Shown here: positions 44,961 through 58,300 of the stretch, piece after piece | How positions within the stretch are numbered: the first letter of the stretch is position 1 | How the letters are laid out: every line of letters begins with the position of its first letter | Source of the DNA: Bisporella sp. PMI_857 | Taxonomy: Eukaryota > Ascomycota > Leotiomycetes > Helotiales > Helotiaceae | Length of the DNA: 64,000 bases | NCBI GenBank assembly: GCA_021307315.1 | Contig: JAJSPD010000071.1 | Coordinates: forward strand, 62,001 to 126,000 | Direction of reading: 5' to 3' | Program-made: the position numbers and the translations under genes | The notes under the pieces: generated by a model | Database searches by the model: none | What the model was told of the DNA's origin: nothing | Seen by the model: the letters and a program-made list of their open reading frames with translations, nothing else

Positions 44961-47900
44961 GCTTTTATCTAAGCAACCGAAAGTTCAGAACGTGCGAGGA
45001 TGTTCTATGATCGGGGAAGAGCCGGAGTCTGCAGAGGCAAAAGAAATATGAGGTTCAGCAAAAAGGTTGTCAATATCCAACGCGTTCTCACGAGATTTCG
45101 CGTTTCTACTCACTTGGCCGCAAGCCCAACCCGGCCTAGCCTCTCATTGGATCTAGACCCGAGCTTTAGGCTTCCATTTATTTATATATCTCTATCATCC
45201 GTCTTTTTTTCATTCTTGCTGATATTTTTGTTCTCTATTCGATTTCTCTACACCTCAATCGACTGGTTGGGGAAAAATTTGGAGCTCTGGGAGCACAATA
45301 CAATGAAGATACGAGGTACTGCATCAAGCTAATAACGGATATGGACACAACAAATATTATTACGTTGGGTAAACTCCGTCGGATATCCCGCCTAAACAAT
45401 CGAAAACTGATATCAGGAACAATGACCGGATTCTCTTCTATATAAGGGCGAGCCACTGGCCACTTTCTTGCATCGCTTTTGGTTCTTTGCTGGTTTATAA
45501 ATCATCTAAGTGGTGTTGTTTGCATGAAACTTCTGTGTGTGGCTAGTGCTGTGGCGGGTGTTTCTTGGCTGCCTCTGTAGTTGGGGGAAGAAGAAGACGT
45601 TAGCTGTTCTATCTGTTGGTACTTATTTTTTGATATCTGATCGCGTGCATACTTTTTTTAGAAGGAGATAAAGCGCAGTGTGGTTGCATTGTTAGTTTTT
45701 GATCGACGTTATCCTCAAGCACTTGTTTGCCTTTGGCTTAGCACTGCTCTCCAAAGCAAGGCATCCACATCTAATGGCGTGGTTGTGCCACATGTTGGTT
45801 GTCGGTCTTATCGTTTGCAATAATAGCGAAATGGGAACAGCTATCTATAATGTTGGAAAATAGATTGCTTCAAACGCCTTGTCTCGGGGTCTCTCATCGT
45901 ACAGCAAGTTGGCTGCACATGAGCAAGGCAAGCAAGATTTGGTGTGGCCTTTGCTCTTCATGCGATTCTACACACTTTCCGCGCCAGTTAACCAAATTTG
46001 ACATGGCGCTGACCCTCCAGGGTCAATATCGAACTGCTTCATTTAATCTATCCACAGCAGGTGAAATTAGGGCTGAGAGCTGACATTTATAGGGTGTCGT
46101 ACAAACCTGGGGCCAAAATTGAAGTCATCTAGACCGTTTGAGAGCATAGGCTGTCAAGTATATGTTGCCATCTCAAGGGATCTCTCTGGACAGGAATAGC
46201 TTTGCCGATGCTGACCAATTCAGGCTAATAGGAGAATGCCGTGAGATTTCCCTTGCCTGCAGCTTGGCGGAAGTAAGTTTACTCTACTGCACGGCCCAGA
46301 AACACATGTGAAAGCTGTTCCTCCAAAACTCCCGTTTGCCACATGGGTTGATTGTGCAGTTTCAAGTTTGCGGTTTTTCCGGATCATCAATTCTTGATCA
46401 TCGCATTCTAGATCAAACTCTCTACGGCGTGTGGATAGTACAAATATTGTTGGCCGCTATCTTCTCGCAGCCTCGGTGCCAATGTCTTGGAGGAAACCAC
46501 TGTTATCTTGGCCCCATCGGTCGCACCGTTGTGGCCACCCCGCCACCCGAGTTAGATACAGAAATGGCGGAAAGTAAGCACGCACTACTGTCTTCTAGAT
46601 TTTCCTTCCCGCACGTCCAAGAAAGTTGAAGAGGCTGCCCAAGTTAAGCTTGACCTTCTTGTATGCATGCTTGTGTTCTTGTGTATATGCTTATGTCTGG
46701 CTTCCGGCAAGCCTGATCTGCAGAGGAGTCTTGGGAGTTTTTGCACGATCCCTATGAACTGTAGGAGTTTCTAAGCGGTGCAGCTGACCCTGTACCCCTC
46801 ACGCTGATGACCTCTTGAGGTGTTACAGGATAATCCAGTCGAAAAGATAATCTATGGAATCGCGCGAATCAGAGCGAGAGCATGTTAAGTCCCAGCCAGT
46901 GCTAAGTGACAAGTGATTACTGTAACCAGCCCGAGGCACTAACCAGTCTACAGCTGTACTGTACAGAAGCGGCCCTTATGGAGTAGAGTTACAGTGAAGA
47001 TAACCCTAGATACGTTCAGGTAAGGTTCTCATGGGGAACGGTGTGGGGTGGTGGCACAGCCGCCACTTTCCTCTGGAACCCTTAATAGCAGTGTTCTTTA
47101 GTGTAATGTACAAGACTTAGTATACCCTAGTGGCCTGTACGTAAGGTACTTTAGTTACTGCACTGTACTAGCCCATTGCTCTACGCTGTACCGTACTATA
47201 ACGTACAATACTGTATCGTACTGTACCTCGGGGTTGCGGGGGAAGTTAACGGGCTACAAGTGAATGGGACAACGAGTGTTAACCAGCCACATCATTAGCC
47301 TCCGGATTCCCTTGGCCACTACCGTGCTGGCCTGCTGCATTAGGCTAGCCTGAACCGGCTTGGCGGCACTATTAGTCAACAGTAAGTCACGCCATCTAGA
47401 GCATTGATTGTTCAGATTAGAGTGGTCTGGTATACTGTACAGTAGTCCTGTACAGTAATGTAATCAGCAACGATAAGGCTCATATAGTCCAACACATGCT
47501 CGAGAGGTATACCACACTGCATTAGGACTTCACAAAAGAAAAGATGGATTTGGAATCACAAGTTATCATTATCATGGCCTTCATTTTATTTTTATTTTCC
47601 CCCGCCAGGCCTGATGCTTGCATTTAGTGTAATATACTATGTAGAGTAACAAAATGATGGGGGCTATCGTGCTCTGACCATCCTATTGCACTCGGGCGAT
47701 GCTATACCATGCGGTGTAAATTGCTATTCGAGATCCTGATCTGCAACCCTTGCAGCCGCAATACTACGGTTCTGACTATCACAAACAGACTGGGGACAGC
47801 ATATCGATCACCATTTGGCTGGCAAAAGCAGTAGTTACTCGCCTCCAGATGCCCTTGTTTGCCAATTCGCATGCCTATCACGGCACCGTACCGTACCGCC

Positions 47901-48800
47901 TGGTGATGACGATCCTCGCCGCGCCTGGGTTTGGCAGGTCGGCGAGTATTTTCGAGTCACCTTTCCCTCGGGAATCTGTTTGACCGTGCATGGTTTTTTT
48001 GGTGGGTGGGTGTTCTGGAAGACTGCATGGAAGCCTTTGCTGGGCGCTAACCACTGCAAGGTGCGCCAGATAAGAAGGGGGACGGGATATACGAGTTTAT
48101 TGGGACATTGTACAGTATAGTATAATAATGGTGAACGAGGCTGATATTAGCAAGCAACAGACTATAGCTAACAGTAGTCGATGCCAAGAAGATATCAACA
48201 GTATTTGCTCTCTGTCTGGCTGAGCCACCCAAAAGGGAAGGAGGGAAAATGGAACTGCAGAACTGCCAAGTATGCCAAGACGGACATGCATACTTACCCT
48301 AGCTCACACCCTTGTAATCATGGGGGTGGTGAGAAAGAGAAGAGGGGAGAGGTGGAGAAGGGGGAAAAGAGCAAATCACGAATAGGGATAATATTACTTC
48401 CTTCTCTCCAAGAAAAGTTATGCAGGGGTGCAAGGGGTTGGGGGGGGGATAGGGGATAAGGCCGCGGGCTAACAGGGAAATACCCGGAACAACGCCACTC
48501 AAAGGACCCACCCTGTCGATAAGATGCTGACAAGCCCGGTTGATTGGATTGGAGTGGAGTGGAGTAGAGTAGTACAGTCTAAAAAAGTGAGAGAGCGACA
48601 GAGGAGACAAACCAGACCCAGAGGAAGTTCATAAAGGGCCAACGCGTCCAACACCTCATGCTCTTCTTTCCCCCTCCCCCCTCTCTCTCCCTTCCCTTCA
48701 TCCAGAAGCATCATCGCGCCTCTTCGTCTCGTACCGATCTACCCACTATCCCCCTCATCGGTAGTAGAGTAGAGTACGCTCTCCAGCACCCACCATCAAA
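44961..48800. other. Long intergenic region upstream of the OPT transporter
   Basis: 3.8 kb without a convincing gene. It includes GTAC-rich palindromic sequence (separate entry), a GT-poor AT-rich part near 45500-46700, and a CT-rich tract (48655-48720) just before the transporter start, typical of fungal core promoters. Short frames on both strands do not splice into anything recognisable. Confidence 0.5.
46950..47470. repeat. Cluster of TGTACAG/GTAC palindromes
   Basis: CTGTACTGTACAG at 46954-46966 and further CTGTAC, TGTACAG, GTACTGTAC and GTACAATACTGTA motifs recur through about 500 bp. All are variants of a self-complementary TGTACA unit. No known site is matched with confidence. Confidence 0.7.
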
Positions 48801-51709
48801 ATGGCGGACGGAATCCGTGAGAATCGCCCGGATGGTGACCTAGAGTACGATGAGAAGAACTCCCAGATCAATGAGAAGCGTGGGCCAATTGTGAGTTAAT
48901 CTACCAATCTGCGACAGCGCCATTTCTGCGACCGCATTTCCAGTTCTAGTGCTACGCAATATAGATAATTCAGCTTCTAAACAATTTACAGGAGCAATCC
49001 TACGATTCCATCGATGAGCTCTCCCTCAATCAGGTCGAGAAGTATGTTCCAACCCGCCCTTCCACATCGTGAGCGCTGCTAATGCTCGACAGTGATCTCA
49101 ATGTCACCGAGGCCGATCTGCTACAAGCGAAGGAGGCGTCCAAGTCTATGACCTTGGAGGAAACGCGCGAGGTAAGCTTGTTCTTGTCGCCAACACTCGT
49201 CTTCCTGACTTGGCAGCTTGCATGAAAAGCTTGCCAGGCAGCCATGGAAGCATAGCTGCTAACAATTCCCCCAGATGATGACCAGAATCTTGGCTGTCCA
49301 TGAGCACGATCCCAACTTCCCCCACCAGATCATCAGGAAGATCCGTGAGTTCCTTGGAAACGAGGATGTCTTCATCAACCCAGACTCTCACCATGATCTC
49401 ATCAACGAGCTGAAGATGGAGGCCGCGCTGATCACCAACAACTCTCCATATGCTGAGGTCCGAGCTGTGGTCGACAATACCGATGACCCAACCATGCCTT
49501 CTTCTACCATCCGTGCGTGGGTTATTGGCCAGCTCTTCGTCCTTGCCCTAGCCTTCATTAACCAGCTATTTACCATTCGCCAACCTGGTATCATTGTGAT
49601 GGCCAATGTTGCTCAGTTGCTCTCGTATCCGGTCGGAATGGCTGCCGCCAAATTCCTCCCAGACGTTGGCTTCACACTGTTCGGAATCCGACACTCCATT
49701 AACCCTGGTCCATTTACTAAGAAGGAGCATATGTTGATCACCATCATGGCCAATGTCGGATGGCACACTCCATATACCAACAACATTATCTGGGCGCAAT
49801 ATCTCCCACAGTATTTCAACCAGTCATATGCTGGCCAGTTCTCTTACCAGATTTTGATTGCTCTTGGCACCAACTTTATCGGATATGGCATCGCGGGTCT
49901 CTGCAGAAGATTCTTGGTCTACCCGGCATACTGCTTGTGGCCTGCTTCGTTGGTCACCATTGCCTTGAACACTGCCTTCCACAGCGGAAAGAATATCCCC
50001 GTCATATCTCCTTTCATGAAGAAGATCATGACAATCTCCCGTCTCAAGTTCTTTGGCTACACCTTTTTGGCCATGTTTGTCTACTTCTGGTTCCCCAACT
50101 ACATTTTTACCGCTATTTCCATCTTCAACTGGATGGCGTGGATTGCCCCAGACAACATCCATCTAACCGCCATCACTGGTATGCAGACTGGAATGGGCAT
50201 CAACCCTCTCCCCACATTCGACTGGAACATCCTCCTCTTCGATGAAACCGATCCTCTCATGGTTCCTTTCTTCAACACCGTCAACAAGACCATCGGCTGC
50301 GCCATTGCCACCCTTGTTGTGATCGGTATCTGGTATACTAATGCGTGGAATACCGGTTACATCCCCATCAACTCCAACCGTGTCTTTGATCACTTCGGAA
50401 AGCGCTACAATGTCTCCCGTGCTATCGACCACCGTGGTCTCTTTGATGCTGCCAAGTACGAGGCATATTCTCCAGCCAACCTTTCCGCCGGTAACATCGT
50501 TGTGTACATGTTCTTCTTCGGAATCTACACCGCCACGATCTCCTATGCCTATCTTTACCATCGCCACGAAATCGCCATGGGTTTCCGCAATCTCTTCAAC
50601 AGCTTTCGCAAGAAGAGCAAGAGCGGTGGAAAGTACGAGTACCAGGACATTCACAACAAGCTCATGGCCGTTTACCCTGAAGTTCCAGAATGGTGGTACA
50701 CTGTCTGCCTTCTCGCTGCGATTGCATTTGGCTGCGCTGGTATCGCCGGCTGGGAAACGTACACCAGCGTCGGTGTCGTATTTTACGGTATTGCGCTCTG
50801 CTTGCTCTTTGTCGTGCCAATTGGTATCATCAAATCCATCACCGGTATTGAGGTCACCTTGAACGTCATTGCAGAATTCATTGGAGGCACATGGGTTGCC
50901 GGTAACGCGCTTGCCATGAACTACTTCAAGTCTTTCGGATACGTTACCTGTGCTACCGCCCTTCGTTTCACCAACGATCTCAAGCTCGCCCACTACGTTA
51001 AAATTGCCCCAAGACATACTTTCTGGGCCCAGATGATTGCCACTCTCATCTCCACCTTTGTCTGCACCGGTGTTTTGAACTTCCAGATGAACAAGATCCC
51101 AGATGTCTGCACTCCGGACCAGAAGAACCACTATACCTGCCCAGGTATTAACACTTTCTTCACAGCTGCCGTGCTCTGGGGAACTGTCGGCCCACCAAAG
51201 CTTTTCGGTGTCAATGGCCAATACACCGTCATCCTGCTCGGCTTCCCTCTCGGTGCTGTCGTTCCATTCATCATCTATTTCGCCCAGAAGAAGTTCCCAT
51301 CCACCTCATGGCTCCGCCAGGTTCACCCAGTTGTCTTGTTCTATGGTGCCCTCACCCTTGCACCATATAACCTCTCGTATGTCTGGCCGGCGGTCCCCGT
51401 ATCGTGGTTCTCTATGATCTACCTGAAGAAGAGATATCTTCCATTCTGGTCAAAGGTATGTTTTTAATCCCTCGCTTTGTTTGAATTAAACTAATGAATG
51501 GATAGTACAACTACATCGTTTCCGCCGGATTCTCCACCGGCATCGCCATCGCAGCCATCATCATCTTCTTCGCCCTTCAATGGCAAGAGAAGGAGCTCGT
51601 CTGGTGGGGCAATACCGTCGTCAGCTCCGGCTGCGAAGGCACCCCCTGCACGAGACTTCATCTTAAATCCGGAGAATACTTCGGCCCACGGGTTGGCGAT
51701 TTCCATTAG
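48801..51709 (+). CDS. OPT-family oligopeptide transporter
   Basis: Five exons: 48801-48890, 48992-49041, 49093-49171, 49275-51455, 51506-51709; 867 aa, the usual length of fungal OPT proteins. The cytosolic N terminus is acidic. The family signatures are present: NTDDPTMPSSTIRAWVIG before the first helix, HSINPGPFTKKEHMLITIMA (the NPGPFxxKEH motif), WAQYLPQYFNQSYAGQF and SPANLSAGNIVVYMFFFGIY. About 14-16 hydrophobic segments follow, ending with STGIAIAAIIIFFALQWQEK in the last exon. OPT proteins in the plasma membrane take up tetra- and pentapeptides (some glutathione) with protons. The small 5' exons are coherent in phase. Codon use is strongly biased (C-ending), suggesting high expression. 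The last exon restores the conserved EKELVWWGNTV end. Confidence 0.96.
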
Positions 51710-53776
51710 ATGGGATCGTCGTAGTTTGCTTTTTGCAGCGAGCGTGTTTGATATTGTCTGGCGCCATAATCTATGTAGAGGAATGAATAATGGCTTGATG
51801 TGTGATAGATGATGTAATGTTGCTATCTAGCGAAAGAATATACCCTACTTTCTAATACCCGATTTATTTTTCGTGATGCTGAATTCTCGTCTGTCCGCCA
51901 TAAGTCTAATTCGCTTCAATATTGTACAATCATTCATCATGTAAGCTCGACATTCCACATTCCAAGAAAAGGCAGGCTTGGTGCGACATGCCAAAGCAAA
52001 TGCCTCAAAACCACCCATCCACCCACCCGGTTCTGGTAACCGACTCTTTTCCAACCCCTCGGAGCCGGGCTTTCTGCACCTTATCCTGCCCATCCTGTGT
52101 CTGTAGCTGTGTCTGTACCTGCACCCGCCCCTGCGCCGTGACCCCACCTCTCCGTTTACCTGTCCATTCCGTTCCAATTCCTTGCCTGACCTCCATGCAT
52201 CGCCGACCACAAAACGAACGGCGTGGTCTTTTGGGGGGGGGGGGGGGGGGGGGGGGGGCGGGGGGGGCTTAGGCACGTTTCTTGCGCGGGTGGTTTTGCT
52301 ATGCTCTGTTTTGTTTTGTCTTGTCTTGAGGAGTTGGGCTGGGCTTGATGAGGTTGGGTCGAGTTGGGCTAGGTTAGGAGGATGGTTACGTTGAGCGTGC
52401 TGGCGTGTGAACCGACGGCCTTGTTTGTAGCATCGCGCGCCTGGATTTAGGATTAGTTGGTCCTTTTTTAGCGCTACTCGGTTACGGGGAATGGGGTTCT
52501 TGGTTCTTTTGGCTTGCCTTTTTTCTTTTTTTGGCTCTGGGTACTTGGTGAAGATGGCTTCTGTTTGGAGGTTGGTGTGTTTGCGTTGCAGTTTGAACTT
52601 CCAGGGAAAGATCCCATAGAAAAGGTTGTTATTTCACGCGGCGGGCAGCAGCTCTAGGTAATATGGCGCGTGTCAATGACAATCGTGTTCTTTAGATTAA
52701 TAGTTCTTGTACAATGGGTACAAATATGGTGCTTGTAATCACGTGATACCGATAGAATATAGGCAAGATCAGTTGCCAATGTTGAGGGTACAGGTGGAAG
52801 AGATTCAAGGGGTCTGGGTACTAATTTACGCGCTTTCTAACTGCGCAATTGATGCCGGAATCACGTTTTCTCACTTAAAATTAACACTTTTCGCCATGGG
52901 CTCCGCACACCTGACAATACTATTAAGTCACCCATTTAGAAATTCCACATTGGCTATGTTTAGATCATTAGACCTAGCCCATCCAGCAAGTTCGGAGACA
53001 AGAAGATTTACATGTTTGTATGCTGCACAATATCACGTTCAAGGTGAGTTACTCTTTGTGATGTACTATATAGGTCTTGGCATAAAGACTTCGGGAAGCC
53101 AGCATCTGCTTGGTTGTTCATTGAATAGAAAGTTCTGATACGCATGTCATGGTGAGGTGGTTGTCTGCTGCCGCTGCACCAAACCGTATGTCTCGTACAG
53201 CACATGCTGGGTTGCCGAGTCAATGTGAGAACTATATTGTGCATAGACTTCGGGAAGACACAACTGTTATTCACTATTGACATGTATACTTGCTTCTGAC
53301 GTTTGTAACTATCTCCCCCTGGCCAGTTTTTTGTCTTGCGCAACCATCTCGTGAGACCAAATGCGTCATAACAAATTGAGGATCCTTTGAATTCACCTGG
53401 CTCACTCTCAGCATCACAATGTCTTGACTAAGAATTCTTTTTTGTTCAAGAGACCTGCAAGTCTGCGCTAGTGAGGACGCTAGTGATATGCGAGCCAATG
53501 ACCGCCCACAAAGGCCTCGGCTTCTCCTTGTATCTTCCCAGAACAGGCTCTCGCTTAACTAAGTATATCAGTTTTTATAAGAGTATATTGTTTGAACAAA
53601 CCCCGATGTGCCCGAGTGGTTATAAGCTGGTTAATAAGTGCTCTACACCTTTAGTACAACAAACCATGGGATATAGGTAAATTGGGACCAGTCACAACAA
53701 GATAGAACAAAGGTTGTATGGCAAGCAACATTATGATTGGCATCTACTTGAACTGTTATTCAAGAGCTGTCACAGC
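51710..53776. other. Intergenic with homopolymer run
   Basis: Downstream of the transporter. Contains the long G run (separate entry), G/T-rich sequence to about 52600 with repeated GTTGGGCT, and a 13-bp direct repeat AGACTTCGGGAAG (53086-53098 and 53245-53257). No gene seen. Confidence 0.5.
52233..52267 (+). repeat. Poly-G tract, 26 G then C then 8 G
   Basis: A nearly pure guanine run read directly. It can form a G-quadruplex and also is a frequent place for assembly length error. It makes spurious poly-Gly and poly-Pro frames. Confidence 0.95.
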
Positions 53777-55394
53777 TCAGTGTCTGCTGCAGGCACGCTT
53801 CACCTTACCAGTAGCTGAGTTCATCCTAAACTCAAACCAATACTCCCACTCACTGGTGTCAATCTTCCCCTTATGGGCGACGCCATGCTTGTAACCGCCA
53901 TTCCTACCGCAAGGTAGCTTCAGGATGCCACCTTGCGGCGTCCAGTGAATAGTGGCGTTTGGCTGGTCCTCCCAATCAACAGGCTTAACTCCTGGGTTAA
54001 GTTCAAAACCAAACCGGCCAACGACCGGATGCTCACCAGGTGCGGCTCTCGTGGGCATAGCAGGGTAAAGCTTCCCATCCTCGGCTCTGATGTTAGGATG
54101 GGGGGCATTGCCAGGGTAGACGTCGGCCTTGAGTGGTGCAGTACCGTTCTCTCTCTCCACCACCTCCTTCTCCCTCTGTTTTTCCTTCTCAGTTGAAGAT
54201 GCTCCATTCTCAGTTGTAACTGCGCGGATGACTCGCTTAGAGCTACTGGTCTCAGTTGCGGATGCAGTTGCTGGCCTCTTGCGCTTTCTAGTTGATCCTT
54301 TAATGATGGTAGCTTGCTCAGCGATCGGGACAGAGATATATTTCTTAGAGTGAGATCGTGGCAAGGCAAGTACACGGGTAGAGGAAGAATTGCATTCAGG
54401 GTCTGCATTTGTGGACTCCTAACAAAAATTATTAGAATTATAGTTATAAAACGGTGTTTAGGTTAACGCACAAAGTAACCCAGATGGCCAAGGGCCTCCT
54501 TCTTGTTTCCATGCGACGCGGACAACGCAGTTTGAATAATTAGAGCTGAATAGCCTTCAGCCTTCAACCACTCGGTAAAGTGGAAGTCACTGCTGCTTAA
54601 TGTGGCGGACACTTGGGCGGAAGGGGTAGTTGGGACAGTAATTTCAGAAGTATCCTTGGCTTGGGAGTGTATAGCAATCTCCTGATTCTCACGATCCTCA
54701 CGACCCTTCTCCTGTTGGCATATTAGTACGCGGACTACTCAAGTAACTTTGAAGCAAACGTACAATTTTCAGAAGACTCTTATAGATATCCTGGACTTGG
54801 TTATTTGCGATGTCGATTGCAGCGTTAACATCCTCGGACTGATGGCGATCAGACAATAGACACTGAATATTCGCTAAAGCCGTAGCTAAGTCGACCTTAT
54901 TATCTTGATGACTAGACTAGGTTAACGGTCAGTAATTATCACTATAATGAAAGATAAGCTCCTGAACTTACGATGACTTTATAAAAGGAGGCCTTCTCTG
55001 AATCGACAAGATACTTTGGTACAGAATAACGGACAAAGTATTTATTTTCGTGCTTCTCGCATTCTAGTTCGGCCGAGTTGAGATGCTCGAGGCGTGGAGC
55101 GGTGCTGGAGGGTTCTAGTTGGATGATATCGTGGCCTCGATGATCAATTCCCCAGAAAGTGGTGCCTTTGCTAGTAGCTACGGAGACGACGCACTCAATA
55201 TTCAGCTCAGGGCTATGCATTGCCTTGAGATCATCAAAAATTCTGAGTTTCGTCAACATCGCGATCGATTCAGTCAAGATGGTAGTGCCTGGGCCTAGCT
55301 CTATGTCGTCGGGGATTGCCAACATCCGCTGTAATTGTGCTACAGGCCGACTGCAGCAGATAATTGTACGAGGGCCATCCCCAAATGAAGCCAT
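53777..55394 (-). CDS. Unrecognised protein with UBA-like helix and basic region
   Basis: Four exons: 54972-55394, 54764-54916, 54481-54711, 53777-54418; all phase 0, 482 aa. Residues 1-140 are a compact globular region (MASFGDGPRTIICCSRPVAQ, GTTFWGIDHRGHDIIQLEPS). Next an acidic helical part (DLATALANIQCLLSD, NNQVQDIYKSLLK), then a segment FTEWLKAEGYSALIIQTALS of UBA-like pattern, a basic Ser/Thr-rich linker (RKRKRPATAS), and a C-terminal domain with Trp and Gly (VVGRFGFELNPGVKPVDWED, CGRNGGYKHGVAHKGKIDTS, EWEYWFEFRMN). No signal peptide or membrane span. I do not recognise a family. The UBA similarity is by pattern only. A nuclear role would fit the basic linker. Third donor (GTTACT) is non-typical. 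Confidence 0.65.
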
Positions 55395-58300
55395 GGTTAA
55401 TTCCCAGCGGTGTTCGACGTATTTTGATAAGGGTTTGTTGTTGACAAGAGGGGCCGGTGTGGTATTCAGGTGGGGCGTTAAAATACCTCGAGGCTATGCT
55501 TCGCCGGGGCTAGTGGTAGGTTTTCTGTTGAGCATATACAAGCGACAGTTTTATATCAAGGGTCATGTTTTTCTGGGCTTCGCTGTATCTTTCTTTAAAA
55601 GTTCGTCGAGTTGAAATTGAACAAGCTGCATATACATTACTTAGTGTCTGGCTTGAAGTTGTTGTAGTTTGTGAGAGCCGCTCCTGGTCATGGTGGAGGA
55701 TTTGCAGCTCTTCGAAGCAAGATAAGAAGCATCAAAAGTATCCCAAAGACTAGATCTATGGCAGCTCAATCAATAGGAGCACATTTGCCTACTTTCGTTT
55801 GGTGACAACAGCTAACGGTGATGATGATAGAGGAGAATAGGATCTACAAGTTACAGGATACTTACGGTGCAGACGAAGCCTGTGACTCACGGTACAACGG
55901 AACTAGATCCACTAAAACGGACACTCCAGCGTTTTGATATTTTCCGAAGCTTCGACGCTACTAGCTGATATACGAGCTCTGCAGAGATACAAAAATTGAG
56001 AGGACATACAGTGGAAGTGATTGGGATTGGATTTTCGTGGGAATACTTGGCGATAAATAGAAGAGAGGGTGAAGAGTGGATAGAAGCTGGAATACAGTGC
56101 TTGTTCTTTAATGTAGGTTCTCTATGGCTGGGAGATGTATGTCTATTTCTTTTGCAGACATTTTCGGCAGACGAAGAGCTAAAATAAATCACAATCTTAC
56201 ACTGGGCTCTTGGTGACCAGAATAAATTCGATCATGCCTAAAGCCTTTCCTTGGTGGATGAATTCTAGGAGCATGGGAAGACTCTATGCCGTCTTACTGG
56301 GAATATCTCCTTTCACACCTTCCAGGCTGGTCACTGAACCGAAGGAAAGAATTTAATCCTTGGGAAATAATCGGCACAAGGATTTTTTTGCCTTGGGCAC
56401 CGTCTTATCCTAAACTTGCTGCAAGAAGATTGATCACGACTAGTTAGCCACAAAGATAAGCCTTCATTGTTGCATTTCATGTATTACTTACTGACCATTC
56501 TTTAGTTGTTCCCAACGTAGAACTCTTTAAAAAAGGCTCCCAAACTCCTCTCCATGGGCGATCTAAAAGGCATAGCACATTCAGCTAGCTCCTTTGGACA
56601 GATAGCTCTACTTCCTTCGCCAGATTCGAGAAACCATCTCCGAGATAGGAAATTGTCTGTATGCCTCAGAAATCGAGCATTTATTACAAAGAATGAAGCT
56701 GAACGGTATTACAAAGTGTTACAGCATGTATTCATAGTCATAGGCTATATCGATACTTTCTTGAAACTAGCTTACCATTCCCTTAAAACCTTTCATTTGT
56801 CACTAAGGCTATCTCCTCACAACCTCACGATCCACAATAAGGAGTATAAACTGTCCGCATGATACGCCATGAAAGGAACATAAATGTCAAAGAGGATCAG
56901 CGGATAACTGGTTCAAACCATAAAGAATAGCGCGGGAGGCTATCACTCTGGCTGGACTTGGATTCTTGATTGTTCTGAGATGATGGCGGAATCAGTCTTT
57001 TATTCTTTAGCACAGCCTTATAACTATGGGAGCTGCAAACATGCGTGAAGAAGAGGAATACGTGGTGCACTTATTAATGCATTGCCTCTCAGTCTTTCTT
57101 GAGCTCGAATATTGTGCACTGTGATCTGTCTTGCCAATTCACAAAGCATATAGCCTTCCGCCAGAGTATGAGGGCTCCAAAAACAACCTATAGAGTTTGT
57201 ATATACATAAGTTGATAGTTTTATCTTTAATTAGAGGATATAAATAGAGGCAGGACAATTCTTGTCATCTCAGACATGTCATATCCTAGTTGTTTAAATA
57301 AGATTAAGCGAGTGTGGTGAGTACCCCTGCGGGCTTAGCACCCGCGGCGTTCCAGACCCCCACTCCGTTTTGGGGAATCACAGACATTCAAGGTGCTTGA
57401 ATTGTTCCTTGCGGACCCAGATGCTATGAGAACATATTTGGAGGTAAAATTTTAAGCCTCCAGGTGGCTTGAGAGGCACAAAAATTTGCTCTAATGCGAA
57501 TACTTTCCATGGAAGTATGGGTTTGGGGTAACAACTTTTTTCACCAGCCAGTATAGAACTGCACTCCTAGTTCGCCATTTATGGCATAATAGTTGTCTAA
57601 TTAACGGAATGAATGTTCGAAGGAATGTTCCTTTTATTTTTTTCACCTTGCACAGTGTGTTATACGTGCCCAATACTGGTCGCGGTGCTTGAAGCTGCGA
57701 TTTTCCTTGTTTGATTCATCATCTGGCAAGTTGCTCCTTCTAATAACTGCCTAAAAGCTAACTGATATATTAAAAAATCTCCTATTTTGTTTCTCGAAAA
57801 TTAGCCACTCATTCCCATGGAAATTTTGCTTGAAGAACAAGGCGCGGGCCACCTAAAGTAGATTTTACAGCCCACAAATCCTGTAGGAAGCACTTACTTG
57901 ACACACAGAATGGCCATCACACAGCCTATTATTAGATGTATATATTGGGAAGAATATATGGTTCCGAATCCAGAAACCCTAAATATCTGAATGAAGGTCG
58001 CTAGCATGATCGGAGTAACGCAAACACAGGGAGATACATTAGTCAAGAAATTGAGAAGGCAAGAGGTATATTTGAAAGGCCCGAGAAATATAAGGGGTAA
58101 ATTTAGAAACTTTGAAATTCTATCCCAGTATAACTAATATAAGCTTACAGTGTCAAGCTGAACCCAAAACGAATCTGAAAATCAACACGACATTATTATC
58201 GGCCTCCAAGTAATCCAACAAATGTCAATGAGTCTTCGAATGAGCCAACTATCTGGGCAATTAGTCTCCCTCTATATAATACAAATGCATGGTACCTAAG

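Noticed and set aside
50163..51221. 352-codon minus-strand frame within the OPT transporter gene
   Set aside because: Antisense shadow produced by strong C-ending codon bias of the transporter gene.
53604..53676. tRNA-like A-box (GCCCGAGTGGTTATAAG)
   Set aside because: No B-box (GGTTCGANTCC) at the proper distance and no acceptor stem pairing, so not an intact tRNA; at most a fragment.
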